Below are positions 23,614-35,038 of a DNA stretch of 64,000 nucleotides, in pieces. Position 1 is the stretch's first letter. Each line of letters begins with the position of its first letter. The position numbers were made by a program, and so were the translations under genes. This DNA comes from Liolophura sinensis (Eukaryota > Mollusca > Polyplacophora > Chitonida > Chitonidae), in NCBI RefSeq assembly GCF_032854445.1, contig NC_088302.1:21277788-21341787 (forward strand), given 5' to 3'. The notes beneath the pieces were generated by a model. It saw nothing but the letters and a program-made list of their open reading frames with translations, was not told where the DNA came from and ran no database searches.

Positions 23614-26579
23614 CTGATGAGCGGTGGCTCGATTGTAGTAGGGTAGCTTTTCTGAAGTTTGATAACCAAATTATACAGTTTTTCTTCCCATTCCACGTTT
23701 TAAGGAGTCAAAATGAATTCAGGGGACATTGAACTATCTATATGCAGTTTGGAAAGCTCAGCATTGGGGTTCTGCTTTAAGTACTTTGTAAAACTCAAAG
23801 CATACCTGCATACATACCTAAAATTTGGCAGGAGCAAATGTACTTTCAGAAGCACGCAAAGGTCTTAAAATGTTACCTTTGATACCAACACTAAAAAGTT
23901 TGAAAGATAAATTGCATGAAAAACTTTTGTTTACTGAAAAAACTCAGTAAATAAAAAAAAAAGCAGGAGGCTGATAAAACTTGTTTTTGATCATTTAAGA
24001 TGGCAAGAGAAAAAGAAAACCTTTTGAAGGTGTTTCAGGTAGATCTGTAAACAGTTGGTTCTTGTCTGTAGTGCGGTACAGAGTTACTGGAGATGAATGG
24101 GGGGGGGGGGAATATGGAATATGGATTCGTGTAAATACCAGGTTAGACCATCTGGTTGTAAGATCGGGGCACTTGATAGACCTGTAGAGATTTGAGTAAC
24201 TGGATATTTCCTCAGTACTTGTCACTTTCTCTTAAGTTTTTGCTGATCCCCGTGATGAATGGTGCAACATTAGCCCGACTCTGATAGTTCATCCCAAGCT
24301 ATACAGATGTGAGCTGGGAGTTTTAGGATGGACCCTGCACTAACATGTCTGCAGGTAATATCTTTAGCCCAATCTGGAGTAGAGGGAGCAGAACCAACAG
24401 ATTAGCCATGTTACTGCCATCTGTTAGTGTACTGCATTAGTCCGACAGCCTCTTCCCCCTGCCTATGTGATTCTCCCCCCCACCCCCCTTCAGCACAGCT
24501 GGCACACACATATTTTTGATAAATGGCCTGGAAGTGAAACTGGATTAACAGAGTCTTGTCATCTGATGTCTGACACAGTGACCTCCCCTGTCCATCAACA
24601 AGCTCCGCTCTCCCCATCAGATGTGACTGGAATATGGTTGTGGTCATTCCTGTGATGTGCAATACCAACACCTCTGTGTGGGAGTGAGGCAAGCTTGTAC
24701 ACTGAACCAGTCTTCACATAAATGAGGATACAAAATTTTTTCTCATTTTTATTTTCTTCCAACCTTTTGAAAAGGTAACTTTTCAGGGCATAGGTGTTTA
24801 GAAAAAAGGGAAACTGCACCAATATATATATATATATATATATATATGGTCCAAAAAAGAAACGCTTAGGTGAATTTGTAGATGATTAAGCTCCTTTAAA
24901 TCCTTAACTCCTTTAAGTAGAACAATTAATTACTGTATTTCACCTAAAGTTTATCATTTTTCACTTTGCTTGATACTGATTGATTCATCCACCTTATTAG
25001 GCCGAGTTTTTTTTTTTCTGTGAAATTTGATTAATTTGTAATCAGAAAAAAATTAAGTGTTAATTAAGTGCTTCCAAAGTATCATTTTGAGGCTTTTGAA
25101 AGCACGTTTGTACATACCAAACTGTAGGTGAAATACATTAGGTACTCGTTTTCAGCCAAGTTATATAGTGAGGGAGAAAGTCAGAATAGCAGAAGTCATA
25201 GGATTAACTGCAGAAACTCATTCAGCAGTGATCCCAGGTCAAAATGGACGTTCACCTCAATATCTGGTTTGCCTTTCTGTTTTTTTTGGAGGGGGAGGGG
25301 GGAGGGGGCATGGGAGTACATAAAAATAAGGAATGGTTTACTTTTGATTATTTTGTTTTATTTATCATTTTTCCTTAATCAGGCATCATGAAGGGTTTGC
25401 ATTTTTTCACAGTAGCATATTCATAAACATGGCTTCAGGAGCTAGCTTCCTTTTAGTTTCATTTCATTTCTAGTTTCTGCATTAATGAGGTCATATAGCA
25501 ACGTTCAAATATTGCCTGTTCTTAATTAGATTAATTATGCACAAATTATGATACATCTTCCAAATCAACAATGCCTGGAACATATAAATTTACACAGAAG
25601 TTTTTATGCAAGCTGTGCGGCATAAACATACATGTACTCTGTATTTTTTTCTTAACTGGGACAATTAAGACAAGTATAGAAAAATAGAGATTATGATTTA
25701 AAAACAAGCTTTGTGCTCTGTCTTGTAATTTTCTTCGTAAATTGGCCATGGGCCCGTTTCACAAAAGGCAGGTAGCATTACGTGCACATATCTTCCATGG
25801 CAACCAGTATTGTAAGTATTGCGTCGCCACGATAGTCACGTGACCAAAGTGCTGCTTGTGCCTTGTGAAGCAAAACCCATGCCAGGAAATGTGATCATTG
25901 GTCCAGCTCCCAGGTACAACCTTCAGTTTAGCCAATTAAATGTGTGCTTTTAATATCCAATATTCCCTTATTATAAAATAAATATTTAATGGAAACACAT
26001 TCTGCACAGATGGAATATTGCACTTTTGTTTTCGTATAGTAGCAATTACATTATGCCATGTCAGATCAAAGGGAAAAAAAAATGGTGAAGAAATAAACAG
26101 TTTCGAGAATAGTAATTCTGAAACAGTGCCACACGAACTGTTTTGTTCTTAGCCCAATTTTAAGCTTTCTGTGACTTGATGAGAAAAACTAGTAACAACA
26201 TTACAAATGTACATGTAGACATGTACACAGCAAAAGACAACAATCAGTCATCCATTAAGCAATAACAAAACAGTTACAACAGAAAGAAAACATCGTTATC
26301 GTATGTGCATCATAGATAACTGAAACAAATGATTACGGCATGCATTTTATGAATAACTTAAATGTTTCCATGGTAATGGCTGCAAGAAATGTACATATTA
26401 CATACAACACTATACATTGTAAGTTAGGAAAACTTAGAATGATCTCAGTGAGTACTCGATGTAGTTTATGTTTCCAGGAGATCATTGAGGATACAGAATA
26501 ATTGCCATTGGTCACATTCTGTATGCTCACTGCCAAATTTTGCAGTAAATCTTATTAAGCATAAGCAGCATTGCATGCA

Positions 26580-27212
26580 ACTGTCATAACACACATAGTT
26601 ACTGATCACTGGTGATACTGCTGTGCGCAAACTAGCAACTGTTCGCAGTAAAACTAGCACCAGCCACACTGCTGCACTGTAGCTGTCATTGCATGGCAGT
26701 AAACAAGCAGTAACTGTTCCTGGTTAGACTGCTGTACTTTGGTTCTTATCCTCCTTATCCTACAGGGAAACTAGCACCAGCCACGCCGCTGTGTTGTATT
26801 GTAACTGCCATCCTTCTATAGTACAGCTAGCACTAGCCACACTGTTACACTGTAACAGTCTATATATGGCAGTATTAGAACAAGCAGTTCACTCTGCAGT
26901 AAAGCCTGCACCAGCCACACCACTGTATTGTACTGTAGCTGTACTGTAACTGCTATCCAGTTGCAAGAAAAGCTAGGGCAAGCCACATCATCATATTATA
27001 GAGTGGCTGTACTGTAGTACACTGTAACTGCTATCCTTCTGCAGTGAAGGTAGCACTGGCCACTCTGCTACATTGAAACAGTTATTACGTTTCAGTAAAC
27101 AGGCAGTAACTGGTCACTGATCATACACTGATGTACTGTAACTGGCCATAAACTGGCAGAAAGTCAGCACTCATACTGCTGTACTGTAGCTGTCATCGCC
27201 TCGTAGTAAACT
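26580..27212. repeat. Degenerate repeat array in the LRR-Ig gene 3' flank, overlapping its last codons
   Basis: About eight irregular units (roughly 56-116 bp) each begin with a variant of ACTAGCACCAGCCACACTG and continue with variants of CTGCACTGTAGCTGTCAT and CAGTAAACAAGCAGTAACTG. Units start near 26580, 26651, 26768, 26824, 26901, 26969, 27046 and 27160. The last unit contains the LRR-Ig stop codon (27171-27173) and its final 12 or so codons. The 36 bp at 26670-26705 match the coding end at about 27177-27212 with five mismatches by eye. Copy B has the same array at about 47400-48032. Confidence 0.75.
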
Positions 27213-29096
27213 AATCGTCCCCACCGCAGAGTTTCGGTTCCCAGGGCTATTAGCAACTGGGTCTCGCGACCCATAGGTGTAAAGCCTGGGTGGCTTTTTA
27301 GGTGGGGTTAGGCCAAGACTGCCCATTGAGCAACTTTTCTGTGGTTGGAGGTGTCTGTGCTGAGGTGGGGTGGAGCAATATGACGGGGTGCGGGACGGTG
27401 GCCTGTTGTGCTGGGGGTGCAGTGGAATGGTAGTAAAGTCGGCCGACTCATTCAGGGGGTCCACATGGTACACTTGCCTTGGGGGTACAATGTGGTATGG
27501 GGCAAGTAAAGGGGACATGGTCTCTTTATAGGACCCTGTCACTGAACCCGCCACAGAGCCATTGTAGCGTCTTTTGGGGATACTGGCATAAAGCATGGCC
27601 AAGTCCTCGGGGTCTGAGGGCTCAGATTTAAATGATATATACGTAGAAGTGTTCAGACTGTTACGATACTGCACATTTCGGTCCCGTATGGAATCGTATA
27701 GGGGATCTACTGTGTCCATTTTGTTACATTCCTTCATCATGTCTTCGTCGATGTCATCAGGCTTTTCCCCATCCTGTAGCTCTCTGTCATGAGGGCTCTC
27801 TGCCTTCATCTCCACCCCATAGTGAGGGGGCGGGGTGCGGCGACGGTAAATCATCACACACACAATGACAGTTAAAGCCAGCGTAAACACCAAGCTACCT
27901 ACCACAATGGCCGTGATAGTTACAATGTTCAACTTGGTCTCCACCACAGCCTGTTCTACAGGGCGGACGTCATCAGGATTCACGCCCTCAATAGCGATGT
28001 GAAAGGTAACGTTCCTCGCCCCAGCGGGGTTAACGGCGTTACATATGTAGGACCCCATGTCCCTTACCTGGAAGTTGTAGACGTATAAGGTGTTGCGCAG
28101 GTGGACCCCGCCTTCATTGATAACCTTGTACTTGGTGGAGCCCTCGATCTCCAGTTGTTTGCCGTTGAGGTACCAAAACACTGTGGCTGGCGGGTCAGCA
28201 CTCACCTCACAAGTCAGCTCTGCGTTGTCCGTCTCCTCCAGCTCAATTCTTTGACTACGCGACAGAATGTGAACAGGGCACACGAAGAAGGAGTCTGGAA
28301 CTTCAGAGAAGGCTTTCCCCTCCACAAGCCAGGGGCTGTGGCACATAGGACGTGCCAGGTCAAACTCCCAGTGGAGTGTGTTGTTTTCTGCCATTGTGAT
28401 TAGCCAGAGCTTAAGCCACCTTAATGAGCAGTCACAGTGCCAAGGGTTCTTGTGCAGTTTAATGGCAAGGAATTCTTTTCCAAATGATTGGACGATCTGA
28501 GGATCAAGTTTACGCAGGAGGTTATTCTGAAGCTCCAACCAGCGCAGCGACTTCAAACCTAGAAAGCCTTTCGGGGCAATGGCGTGCAGTTTATTGTTGG
28601 TCAGGTACAAATTTTGCAGTTGGCCCAAGTGCCGAAAAGCATCGTCCCCGATGTAACTTATTTCATTATAGTTGAGAATAAGGTGTTGCAGCTTAGGCGT
28701 GTGTTTAAAGGCGCTTGAAGGGAAATCCTTCAGCATGTTCTCACTTAGGTCGAGCCAAATCAGTGAAGAACATCCCTGGAAGGCCTTGTCGTTGATGCTG
28801 TTTATCGAATTATTCTGCATCCACAGCTCCTCCATGAAGGTGAACTTGAAGAACGGGGTACCTTTTAACTTCATAAGGTTGTTATCCTCCAAATGAAACA
28901 TGCGGATTGTGTGTGGCAGATCCCAGGGTACGAATTCCAACCCCTTGTTCTTACAGTCCGCTACGAATATCCCACTGGTAATAGGGCATGCATAGCCCCT
29001 CACTAGTGCCACAGTCGCACACAAACACAACATGCAACTCCACAGGATGTCCAAGACATTCCGAGAATTCAGATTTACACAGCTCACTGCCATCAT
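27171..29096 (-). CDS. LRR-Ig single-pass membrane protein (kekkon/LRRC24-like), copy A
   Basis: Intronless CDS of 641 aa. An N-terminal hydrophobic signal region (about 13-33) is followed by a cysteine LRR N-cap (C37, C48), six LRRs (about 65-215), an LRR C-cap with NPWHCDC (217-223) and C252/C273, one Ig domain (C296, W308, DMGSYIC ending at C352), a transmembrane helix (about 390-416) followed by YRRR, and a 220-residue cytoplasmic tail. The tail has YDSI and YASI (YxxPhi type), a PKKPPR SH3-type motif (599-604) and ends in STAV, a class I PDZ ligand. The order matches the kekkon/LRRC24/AMIGO-like cell-surface group; which one is not decidable by eye. The first in-frame ATG is 29096; 29099 is TTG. 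The second ATG (29093) has the better context (A at -3, G at +4). The gene is antisense within the presumed YIPF5 intron 3. Confidence 0.92.
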   Translation of the reverse strand: MMAVSCVNLNSRNVLDILWSCMLCLCATVALVRGYACPITSGIFVADCKNKGLEFVPWDLPHTIRMFHLEDNNLMKLKGTPFFKFTFMEELWMQNNSINSINDKAFQGCSSLIWLDLSENMLKDFPSSAFKHTPKLQHLILNYNEISYIGDDAFRHLGQLQNLYLTNNKLHAIAPKGFLGLKSLRWLELQNNLLRKLDPQIVQSFGKEFLAIKLHKNPWHCDCSLRWLKLWLITMAENNTLHWEFDLARPMCHSPWLVEGKAFSEVPDSFFVCPVHILSRSQRIELEETDNAELTCEVSADPPATVFWYLNGKQLEIEGSTKYKVINEGGVHLRNTLYVYNFQVRDMGSYICNAVNPAGARNVTFHIAIEGVNPDDVRPVEQAVVETKLNIVTITAIVVGSLVFTLALTVIVCVMIYRRRTPPPHYGVEMKAESPHDRELQDGEKPDDIDEDMMKECNKMDTVDPLYDSIRDRNVQYRNSLNTSTYISFKSEPSDPEDLAMLYASIPKRRYNGSVAGSVTGSYKETMSPLLAPYHIVPPRQVYHVDPLNESADFTTIPLHPQHNRPPSRTPSYCSTPPQHRHLQPQKSCSMGSLGLTPPKKPPRLYTYGSRDPVANSPGNRNSAVGTISLLRGDDSYSTAV

Positions 29097-29119
29097 CAAG
29101 ATGAAGCAGAGTCGACCAT
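29096..29119 (-). promoter_or_regulatory. Upstream ORF (7 codons) overlapping the LRR-Ig start as TGATG
   Basis: An ATG at 29119-29117 opens a seven-codon frame (MVDSASS) whose TGA at 29098-29096 shares its A with the main ATG. A plausible acceptor (TTTCTTTAG at about 29144-29136) would start the coding exon at 29135, placing this uORF in the 39-nt leader. A TGATG overlap is the classic arrangement for termination-coupled reinitiation. It is identical in copy B (49939-49916). Confidence 0.6.
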
Positions 29120-31160
29120 GAAGAATGCTGGGTCCCTAAAGAAACAGTTTCTGCACACACACACTCCGGATAGGGTAATGGAATCTTGCACTCCAGCCAC
29201 CGTAATTCACCTTGGCAATTGCCAGCTTTGTACACGGAAATGTTGAGGCCCTCAGTTTGGGAATGCTGCTGGGAGATTTTGATCAATAGCGTCCTAATTC
29301 TGTGGCCATGAGCTGGTACTGGTCACTGCCGTATCGATGGACGGTGACACATTGGGCTAGGGGTGCCACGCAAACTTCATCCCTCACCATTTCTCTACCA
29401 CTCCACTCGGTCACCATGGAAACACCCGCGACTTCAGCACATGACAGTTTTCTGTAATGAAAGAATTGTGAAATCAGTGACAGGCATGTTAATCTTTGTC
29501 ATTGTCTGGAATCTGAGTAATGATTCATCAGGGCCTTTCCCTCTGTACAATATTCTACATGTGTCAACAAAATTCCTTAATCTGAAATCTGAGTGTTTTT
29601 TTTCTCTCTCTTTACAGACTAATTATAATAGCAGAGAAATCAACTTTGCTGGAATACATTGAATTCTTCAACAGAACTGTATGAGATAATACTATGCATA
29701 AATTTTATTTTTGTAAAATTATTCATATCGGTATATTCCATACTTGTCATCTCACAATTTTGTGGGGTGTCTCGCGCATGTTTTTTTTTTTTTAATTAAA
29801 AATCAGGTTCTTAGTGTGTTAAATCTCCCTTTTATAGGGCAAAAATGTTTCAATGTTTTGGGATGTTTTCATCTCGTGTAACGGTAAATTATGAGTAAAC
29901 TCACTAGCAAAAACTTCCAAAATACAGTTAAAAAGACACAAAAGTTATTACAGTACGGCTCTGGTTCACTTGAGTGGTGATGAGGGTGTTCTGAGTATCA
30001 ATAGTTAACCTTAGTTGGGAGGTTAAGTGGGCAGGATGGGGTGGGGGGGGGGTAGAAATGCACTCAGATAAGCATTTATACAATTCAAGGTCCGACCATT
30101 CCTCAAATATACATGCTACAGATTGTTGCCACTGCTATTGATATCGTACGCACACAGCAGATCACCCAGACAATCTCACAAAAGCTTTGGCGAAATCATC
30201 AATTAGCTGGGAGGGATGTGAAGATTTCAGCAATAAGCCTGGCCCAGCTGTTTGGTCGAATGGAGCACCACTGGTGTTCGCCAATGCAGCCTTTGGGTCA
30301 GCTGGATTAACGCTATGGATCGAAGATCAAGAGATGATAGGAATTTTCAGGCAGTAATCATTTATTACAACTGAAACAAATACTTGTCCACACATGAAAT
30401 AATAATTCTTGTATATCCAGGTGAATAATTTTCATAATTCATACAGTGCTGAAATAGTAGACAGTATATGGCGTATAATACCAGTCAAATGTATAGAAAG
30501 TGAAAGTAAATTGAAGTGAAAGGAAGGGAAAGTTTCATGAAAGCAACACATTCAGCCTCATATGTTATGAACAAAAATATTTATTATTATTATTATGTGT
30601 ACTGTTCCAGATAATATTTGTGTAGTGAATATAAAGACAGTATTGTGAAATCTGTTATTTATTGAATAAAAAATGCTTTAAAATAACTTTTTTTTTTTTG
30701 TGGTTGCTTGATGAGAATGGTCTTGTGAATTAAAACACTTCCAAGACAGAATGGATCCACATAGCGTAATGCTAAATGTCAGTACATTTGTACATGTAAA
30801 GCAGCTATTTAATGTGCAAACAGGTAATTACACACATGTATTTAAGTGAAGTCCCTGCATAAAACAATCATGAATATCACTATCAGGTTTGTTTTGATCC
30901 AGACTTATTTTCAGAATACCGGTAGCAGTAGTAATAGCAACACAGAAAAATCATAGTTAAAAAGTTAGATTGTCAGGATTTATCATTGGTTGAATGCAGA
31001 AAAACCACCGAACTAGGGATTGTAAAGTTTACGTTGCTGAAATTATTTATTCACCTAAGCTTCATAGATGTTCATTATGAACAGCAGATTCCTCCACGAA
31101 CTCGCCCCATATCATCCACCATGTGACCGAAACAGCAACCTGAACCTTACAGCCCCTGCA

Positions 31161-31699
31161 GTGGGAGTTGTAAAGACTAGGGTAATTTTATGTGTGGATT
31201 TCCACTTGCATTCTGACGTCACTTTCCCCCCTCCCCCCCCCCCCCCCCCATTTGCTTTTACTGATTTTTCATTGGTTAAAATTCAATGGGGAGATGTTCA
31301 GTTTGCATACAAAGAAAAACAGCATAAATAAGACATCCATCATTTTAGTTTCTGTCACATGTCACTGTTATATATGAGATTTTGGCACTGTATTATTTGT
31401 GTGGTTCATACATTTTTGAAAGGGTTTCTGCAGTTTGTTGTGAAATGCTTTGGATTTGAGCTTCCATCAATCAGCAGGTTGGGTCGGAAGAAGGTTGCTT
31501 ATACGTCTACCCCTCTCAAGTTGATGTGCTAAAACATAGTTTTTAAACATTTTTAAGACAGATGAACATTGTAAGGGTTGATCTGAAAAGGGTCTCCTCC
31601 ATTTTTGGACAGCCTCATTCAGAGAAGCATAAATGAATTGACATAACAGTGACGTGGAAAGTTACACACAAATATTACCCTAGTTTTTACAACTGCCAC
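31161..31699. repeat. Inverted pair of R2-type repeats
   Basis: 31161-31223 (GTTGTAAAGACTAGGGTAAT, then TTTCCAC and GACGTCAC) is the imperfect reverse complement of 31646-31699 (ACGTGGAAAG, ATTACCCTAGTTTTTACAAC). The segment 31555-31645 continues as the reverse complement of the R2 copy at 16975-17145. Confidence 0.6.
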
Positions 31700-33159
31700 C
31701 ACATGGTTTCTGCTGACACCCATCACAGTTACATCTAGCTACATACAGAAAACTCTACCTGCTTGTTTGATTAGTAACATGTCCTCACTTTACCAGCACA
31801 TAAGGTCATCTTCAGTGTCCAGCTGACCACACTGTCTTGAGACTGCCTCATATGGTCAGTTTTGTCCAACCAGTGACATGTGTTTGTGTCGGCTTGGTCT
31901 ACTGAGTTACTAGAAACCTAATCCCATGAGAGGCTTCTGGATAAATCACAGCTTCACACCCCACATGCTTTGTTTTGGGTCCAGTCCGCTCATATTTTCC
32001 TTGCCATGTTATCCTGATGGACTGGCCTGATCAGGCTGAGTTTGTTATGTTAATAAGTTGTTAGGAAGGGATGGTGAGGGTATAGGGTAGGGGGGTGAGG
32101 TATCAGCAGGGTGTGTGCTTCAGTCAGACAGGTGGTGTGGTCAGCTCAGCAGAAAATGACATGATAATGAGTATTGACCAGTGGTCAAGACTAAGGTCGG
32201 CTTATACATACAATCCTCAGTGCTGGAGACAGAGAATATGGGATACTTTAGCCTCATACAGCAGCCCTGCCTTTGTACATGTAGGCTAGCTACAAAGGCA
32301 GTGATATTTACATCACAATGTACAGAGTAATCTTAGTAGCTGATACCAGCACAACTGCTCTTAGGACTGTGCTTTTGTTGTGGAATGCTCTTTTTCTGTT
32401 TCTCCATCAAAGTAAAATAACAATGGGCACAGGGAAACATTGTTCCTCCCTAGCCATTCTCCAATCTACTACATGCACCAGTGCCAGTGATGACAATGGT
32501 ATCTGTTGTAGACGGTAATTGTAGTCAGTTTAGCCTATATGAAGGCTAATCATTGCAGAGGCCTGTGAGGAGGCGGCCAGAATGGAGCCTGGTCAGATTT
32601 CATTAACAGGCTTATAAGTCCCCATGCTAATAAACAGACAAAGTGTGATCTGGTGGGGATGGCTAACTAAAGAGTGGGCAGCTGGGACTGGCTTCTGTTC
32701 TGATAACAGTTTGTGAGAAAATCAGTCTTTCTGTGACATTTGTCCATGTATCATATACCAATAATAATCCCTATGAGCTCACATGACAAACACCACTCAT
32801 TGGGCCATGCTCTGGGGGTGTTTTCATATACACATCAATAACAGATGCTTCTGGAGAAGCTTTCTCCAATGCAGTGCTCTGAATCCTTGTGTGTACTGTT
32901 GTCATTATTTATATAACTTGTTATTGTAGGCTTTATCATGGCTGTTTGATGCATGGGATACATCATGTTTCATGTATGTGTCTCATTTTCAAACGCAGTA
33001 TGGTACGCCTTGGTCGATTATGGATTCAGTCTAATATAAAGTGATGTTTTTTTGGGGGGGGGGGGGAGGGGGGGAATTTTGCAGTAAGAAGCTAAGAGCT
33101 TGTGCCCAAAGTCCACTAATCTGTACGTAAGGTTTTGAAAGTTTCAGGCCCTTGCTGAG

Positions 33160-33335
33160 GTGTAGTGGTTTCTTCTGAACTGTGTTGGTTTCCTCTGTAC
33201 TATGCCTGGATTCTGTTGGAGTGCGTGTGGTTTCCTCTGTACTATGCCTGGCTTCCTCTGTACTATAACTGGTTTCCGCTATACTATGCCTGGTTTCTCT
33301 GGACTATGAATGGTTTCCTAACTATCCCTAAACTG
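33160..33335. repeat. 21-bp tandem repeat, polymorphic between copies
   Basis: Unit TGGTTTCCTCTGTACTATGCC with variants. Since 21 is a multiple of three it gives an ORF with FPLYYAW repeats, but no start context, flanking domain or conservation supports coding. Copy B (53972-54130) has a different set of units. Confidence 0.8.
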
Positions 33336-33849
33336 AGCCACCATGATAGGGGTTAAATATTATTACTACAGTATTTACTAAGTACTATGGCTGTGAAAAC
33401 CAAACCAAATCAATAAAACATAAATACATGCAAATTATACACACAAGAAATTTTATTTTGAGCATACCTTTGTTTTAAACCTTTCACAAGTTCCTGAGGC
33501 TGTGGTATGTGAGAGATAATATTTGTTGAGATGTTAATTTCTCATGGAAGCCCACTTTGCCCAACGTATAAACCTGACTTCAATCTGGCTGGCATGCAAG
33601 TGAAATATTTTGGCAAACCAGATATCAAATACTGTAAATGTCTTTACATTTCTGCCAGAAAAGCACATATTTAGAGGCAAAGAAATGTCATAAAACTGGT
33701 GTTGCAAGTTTAATTTTTCTTTTGCTATGGAACCCTACCTTTCAGACAAACCTTAAATATTTTAAATTAATTACCAGTTAAATGCTCATTTTGAATATGG
33801 CAATTTTGAATACAGTCATACAGTGTATTTGCTCAAATTAGTTCATTAC

Positions 33850-33995
33850 CAGTTTTTACCATCCTGAGCATACAGATTGTCGTGGGTTTCCCCCAAGGTC
33901 TACCTGGTTTTCCTCCCACCATAGTACTGGCCGGCCTCATACAGGTGACATATTCTTGAGAATGGCATATAACACCCATCAGATAAATAAACAAC
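33850..33995 (+). mobile_element. SINE M1, 5'-truncated
   Basis: GTCGTGGGTTTCCCCC, CTGGTTTTCCTCCCACCATA, CTGGCCGGCC, TATTCTTGAGAATGGC and an ATAAATAAAC tail are present in family order. In copy B (about 54670-54808) the tail has one additional AAAT unit. Confidence 0.8.
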
Positions 33996-35038
33996 CATGC
34001 TGAACAATGTAAGGAGTAAGGATGTAAAACATAAAAAAGTGTGTTGTACAAGGAAAAGAGGTCAAGCAATATGGCTACATGGAGATGTACTACATAGACA
34101 GATGGGTGTGGGCTGACATATCTGTGGGTGAACTATAGCTCAGTTTCTGATAGAAAAAGGCCTTGAGGACATTTTTACCATTCACCCTGACCGGCTGTGT
34201 TATATTGTACATGGAATCTAATTTGTGAGTGCCTTCTAGGCTTGTGGGGGCCTAACACATGGCTGTCATGTGTGTGCTGGCTGTAGTATTCCTCCTTCCT
34301 TTCTCAATATGAGAGGTCTCTGGGGCTACTGGAGGGATTCGGAATCCTCAATAACATCTTTCCTTTTTCACAAGAATCCTTTTCACTCCCACAACTCTGT
34401 AGAGTCAATAAATGGATCGTCCCTGTTCTTCGGGATGTGCTAGTCAGAGGGGTGTCTCCAGAGAAGGGCACGTACCAATGCATGGAAGAATGAAGCAGAA
34501 ATATTTACTCTGCTGCAACTTGGATGTGCATGATGTCTTATCAAGATATTTCCATAATGATCAACATTGATGTTTAGCATTTTAAATTTGATTCTGCACT
34601 TCAAACTGCAAGCCTGTCTTAATTTGCTAAACATGTAAATTGTGATATTGGTAGACAAAGATGCTGTTCTGAAGTCTGACAGTGTGCAGTAGTAGTAGTA
34701 TGCATTTTGCAAGGGTAATTGCTGTGAGGGTGAGACCTCTAAGAGCTGCATTGAGTTGAGACTTGCATGTCCAATACAAGCTTTTGTTGCAAGAGCAAAT
34801 AACGCTCTCCATTGACCAGTGCCCTGACCCCTGGGGCTCTGCACCCAATGGGTGGCCTGTCTCTGTATGTGTTAGCCCCTGACTCATCCTCAAGACAACC
34901 CGATACCCACACACGATAACTCCTGACAAGCCGTCACAATAACATGGCAATCAACCCGTTTGATCATCGGTTCCAGTGTTATCTTTCCTGCGATGCATAA
35001 GCTGCAAAAAAAAAAAAAAAAAAAACTGCCCCAAAACT

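Larger units (their letters stand above)
19594..26579. other. YIPF5 intron 3 sequence, no exon recognised
   Basis: No YIPF5 membrane-domain exon or other recognisable exon was found on either strand. The region contains an inverted R1-type repeat (21690-21835), a 27-bp tandem repeat (22421-22530), another R1 copy (22560-22750), an inverted repeat (22761-22870), a 20-bp tandem repeat (23523-23613), a TA run (about 24820-24847) and G/C homopolymers (about 21343, 24100, 25268-25308). An ORF of 130 codons at 21237-21629 has no recognised domain and spans a C tract that differs in length between alleles. Confidence 0.5.
14576..35038. repeat. 20.5-kb block, copy A (allelic overlap of contig 2)
   Basis: This block is repeated collinearly at 35239-55848. 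It ends exactly at the 200-N gap, while copy B begins exactly on the other side of the gap. Exons, SINEs and minisatellites recur in the same order. Differences are scattered substitutions, homopolymer or TA lengths and small indels. The offset drifts from 20663 bp at the left end to 20810 bp at the right end. This is best read as one haplotype of a heterozygous locus. Confidence 0.93.
29136..35038. other. Gene-free stretch between the LRR-Ig gene and the gap
   Basis: No recognised exon. It should contain the promoter and 5' UTR exon(s) of the LRR-Ig gene. It holds an inverted pair of R2-type segments (31161-31699), a long C run (about 31231-31250), a G tract near 33053-33075, a 21-bp tandem repeat (33160-33335), an R1 copy (33625-33800), an M1 SINE (33850-33995) and a poly-A run directly before the gap (about 35006-35025). 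A 65-codon ORF at 30113-30310 is unrecognised and probably fortuitous. Confidence 0.5.

Noticed and set aside
29097-29099. Start of the LRR-Ig protein at 29099
   Set aside because: That codon is TTG. The first in-frame ATG is at 29096, giving 641 and not 642 residues.
28951-29286. 111-codon minus-strand ORF overlapping the LRR-Ig start
   Set aside because: It lies in another frame over the signal peptide region and 5' leader, has no recognised domain, and is a shadow of the real gene.
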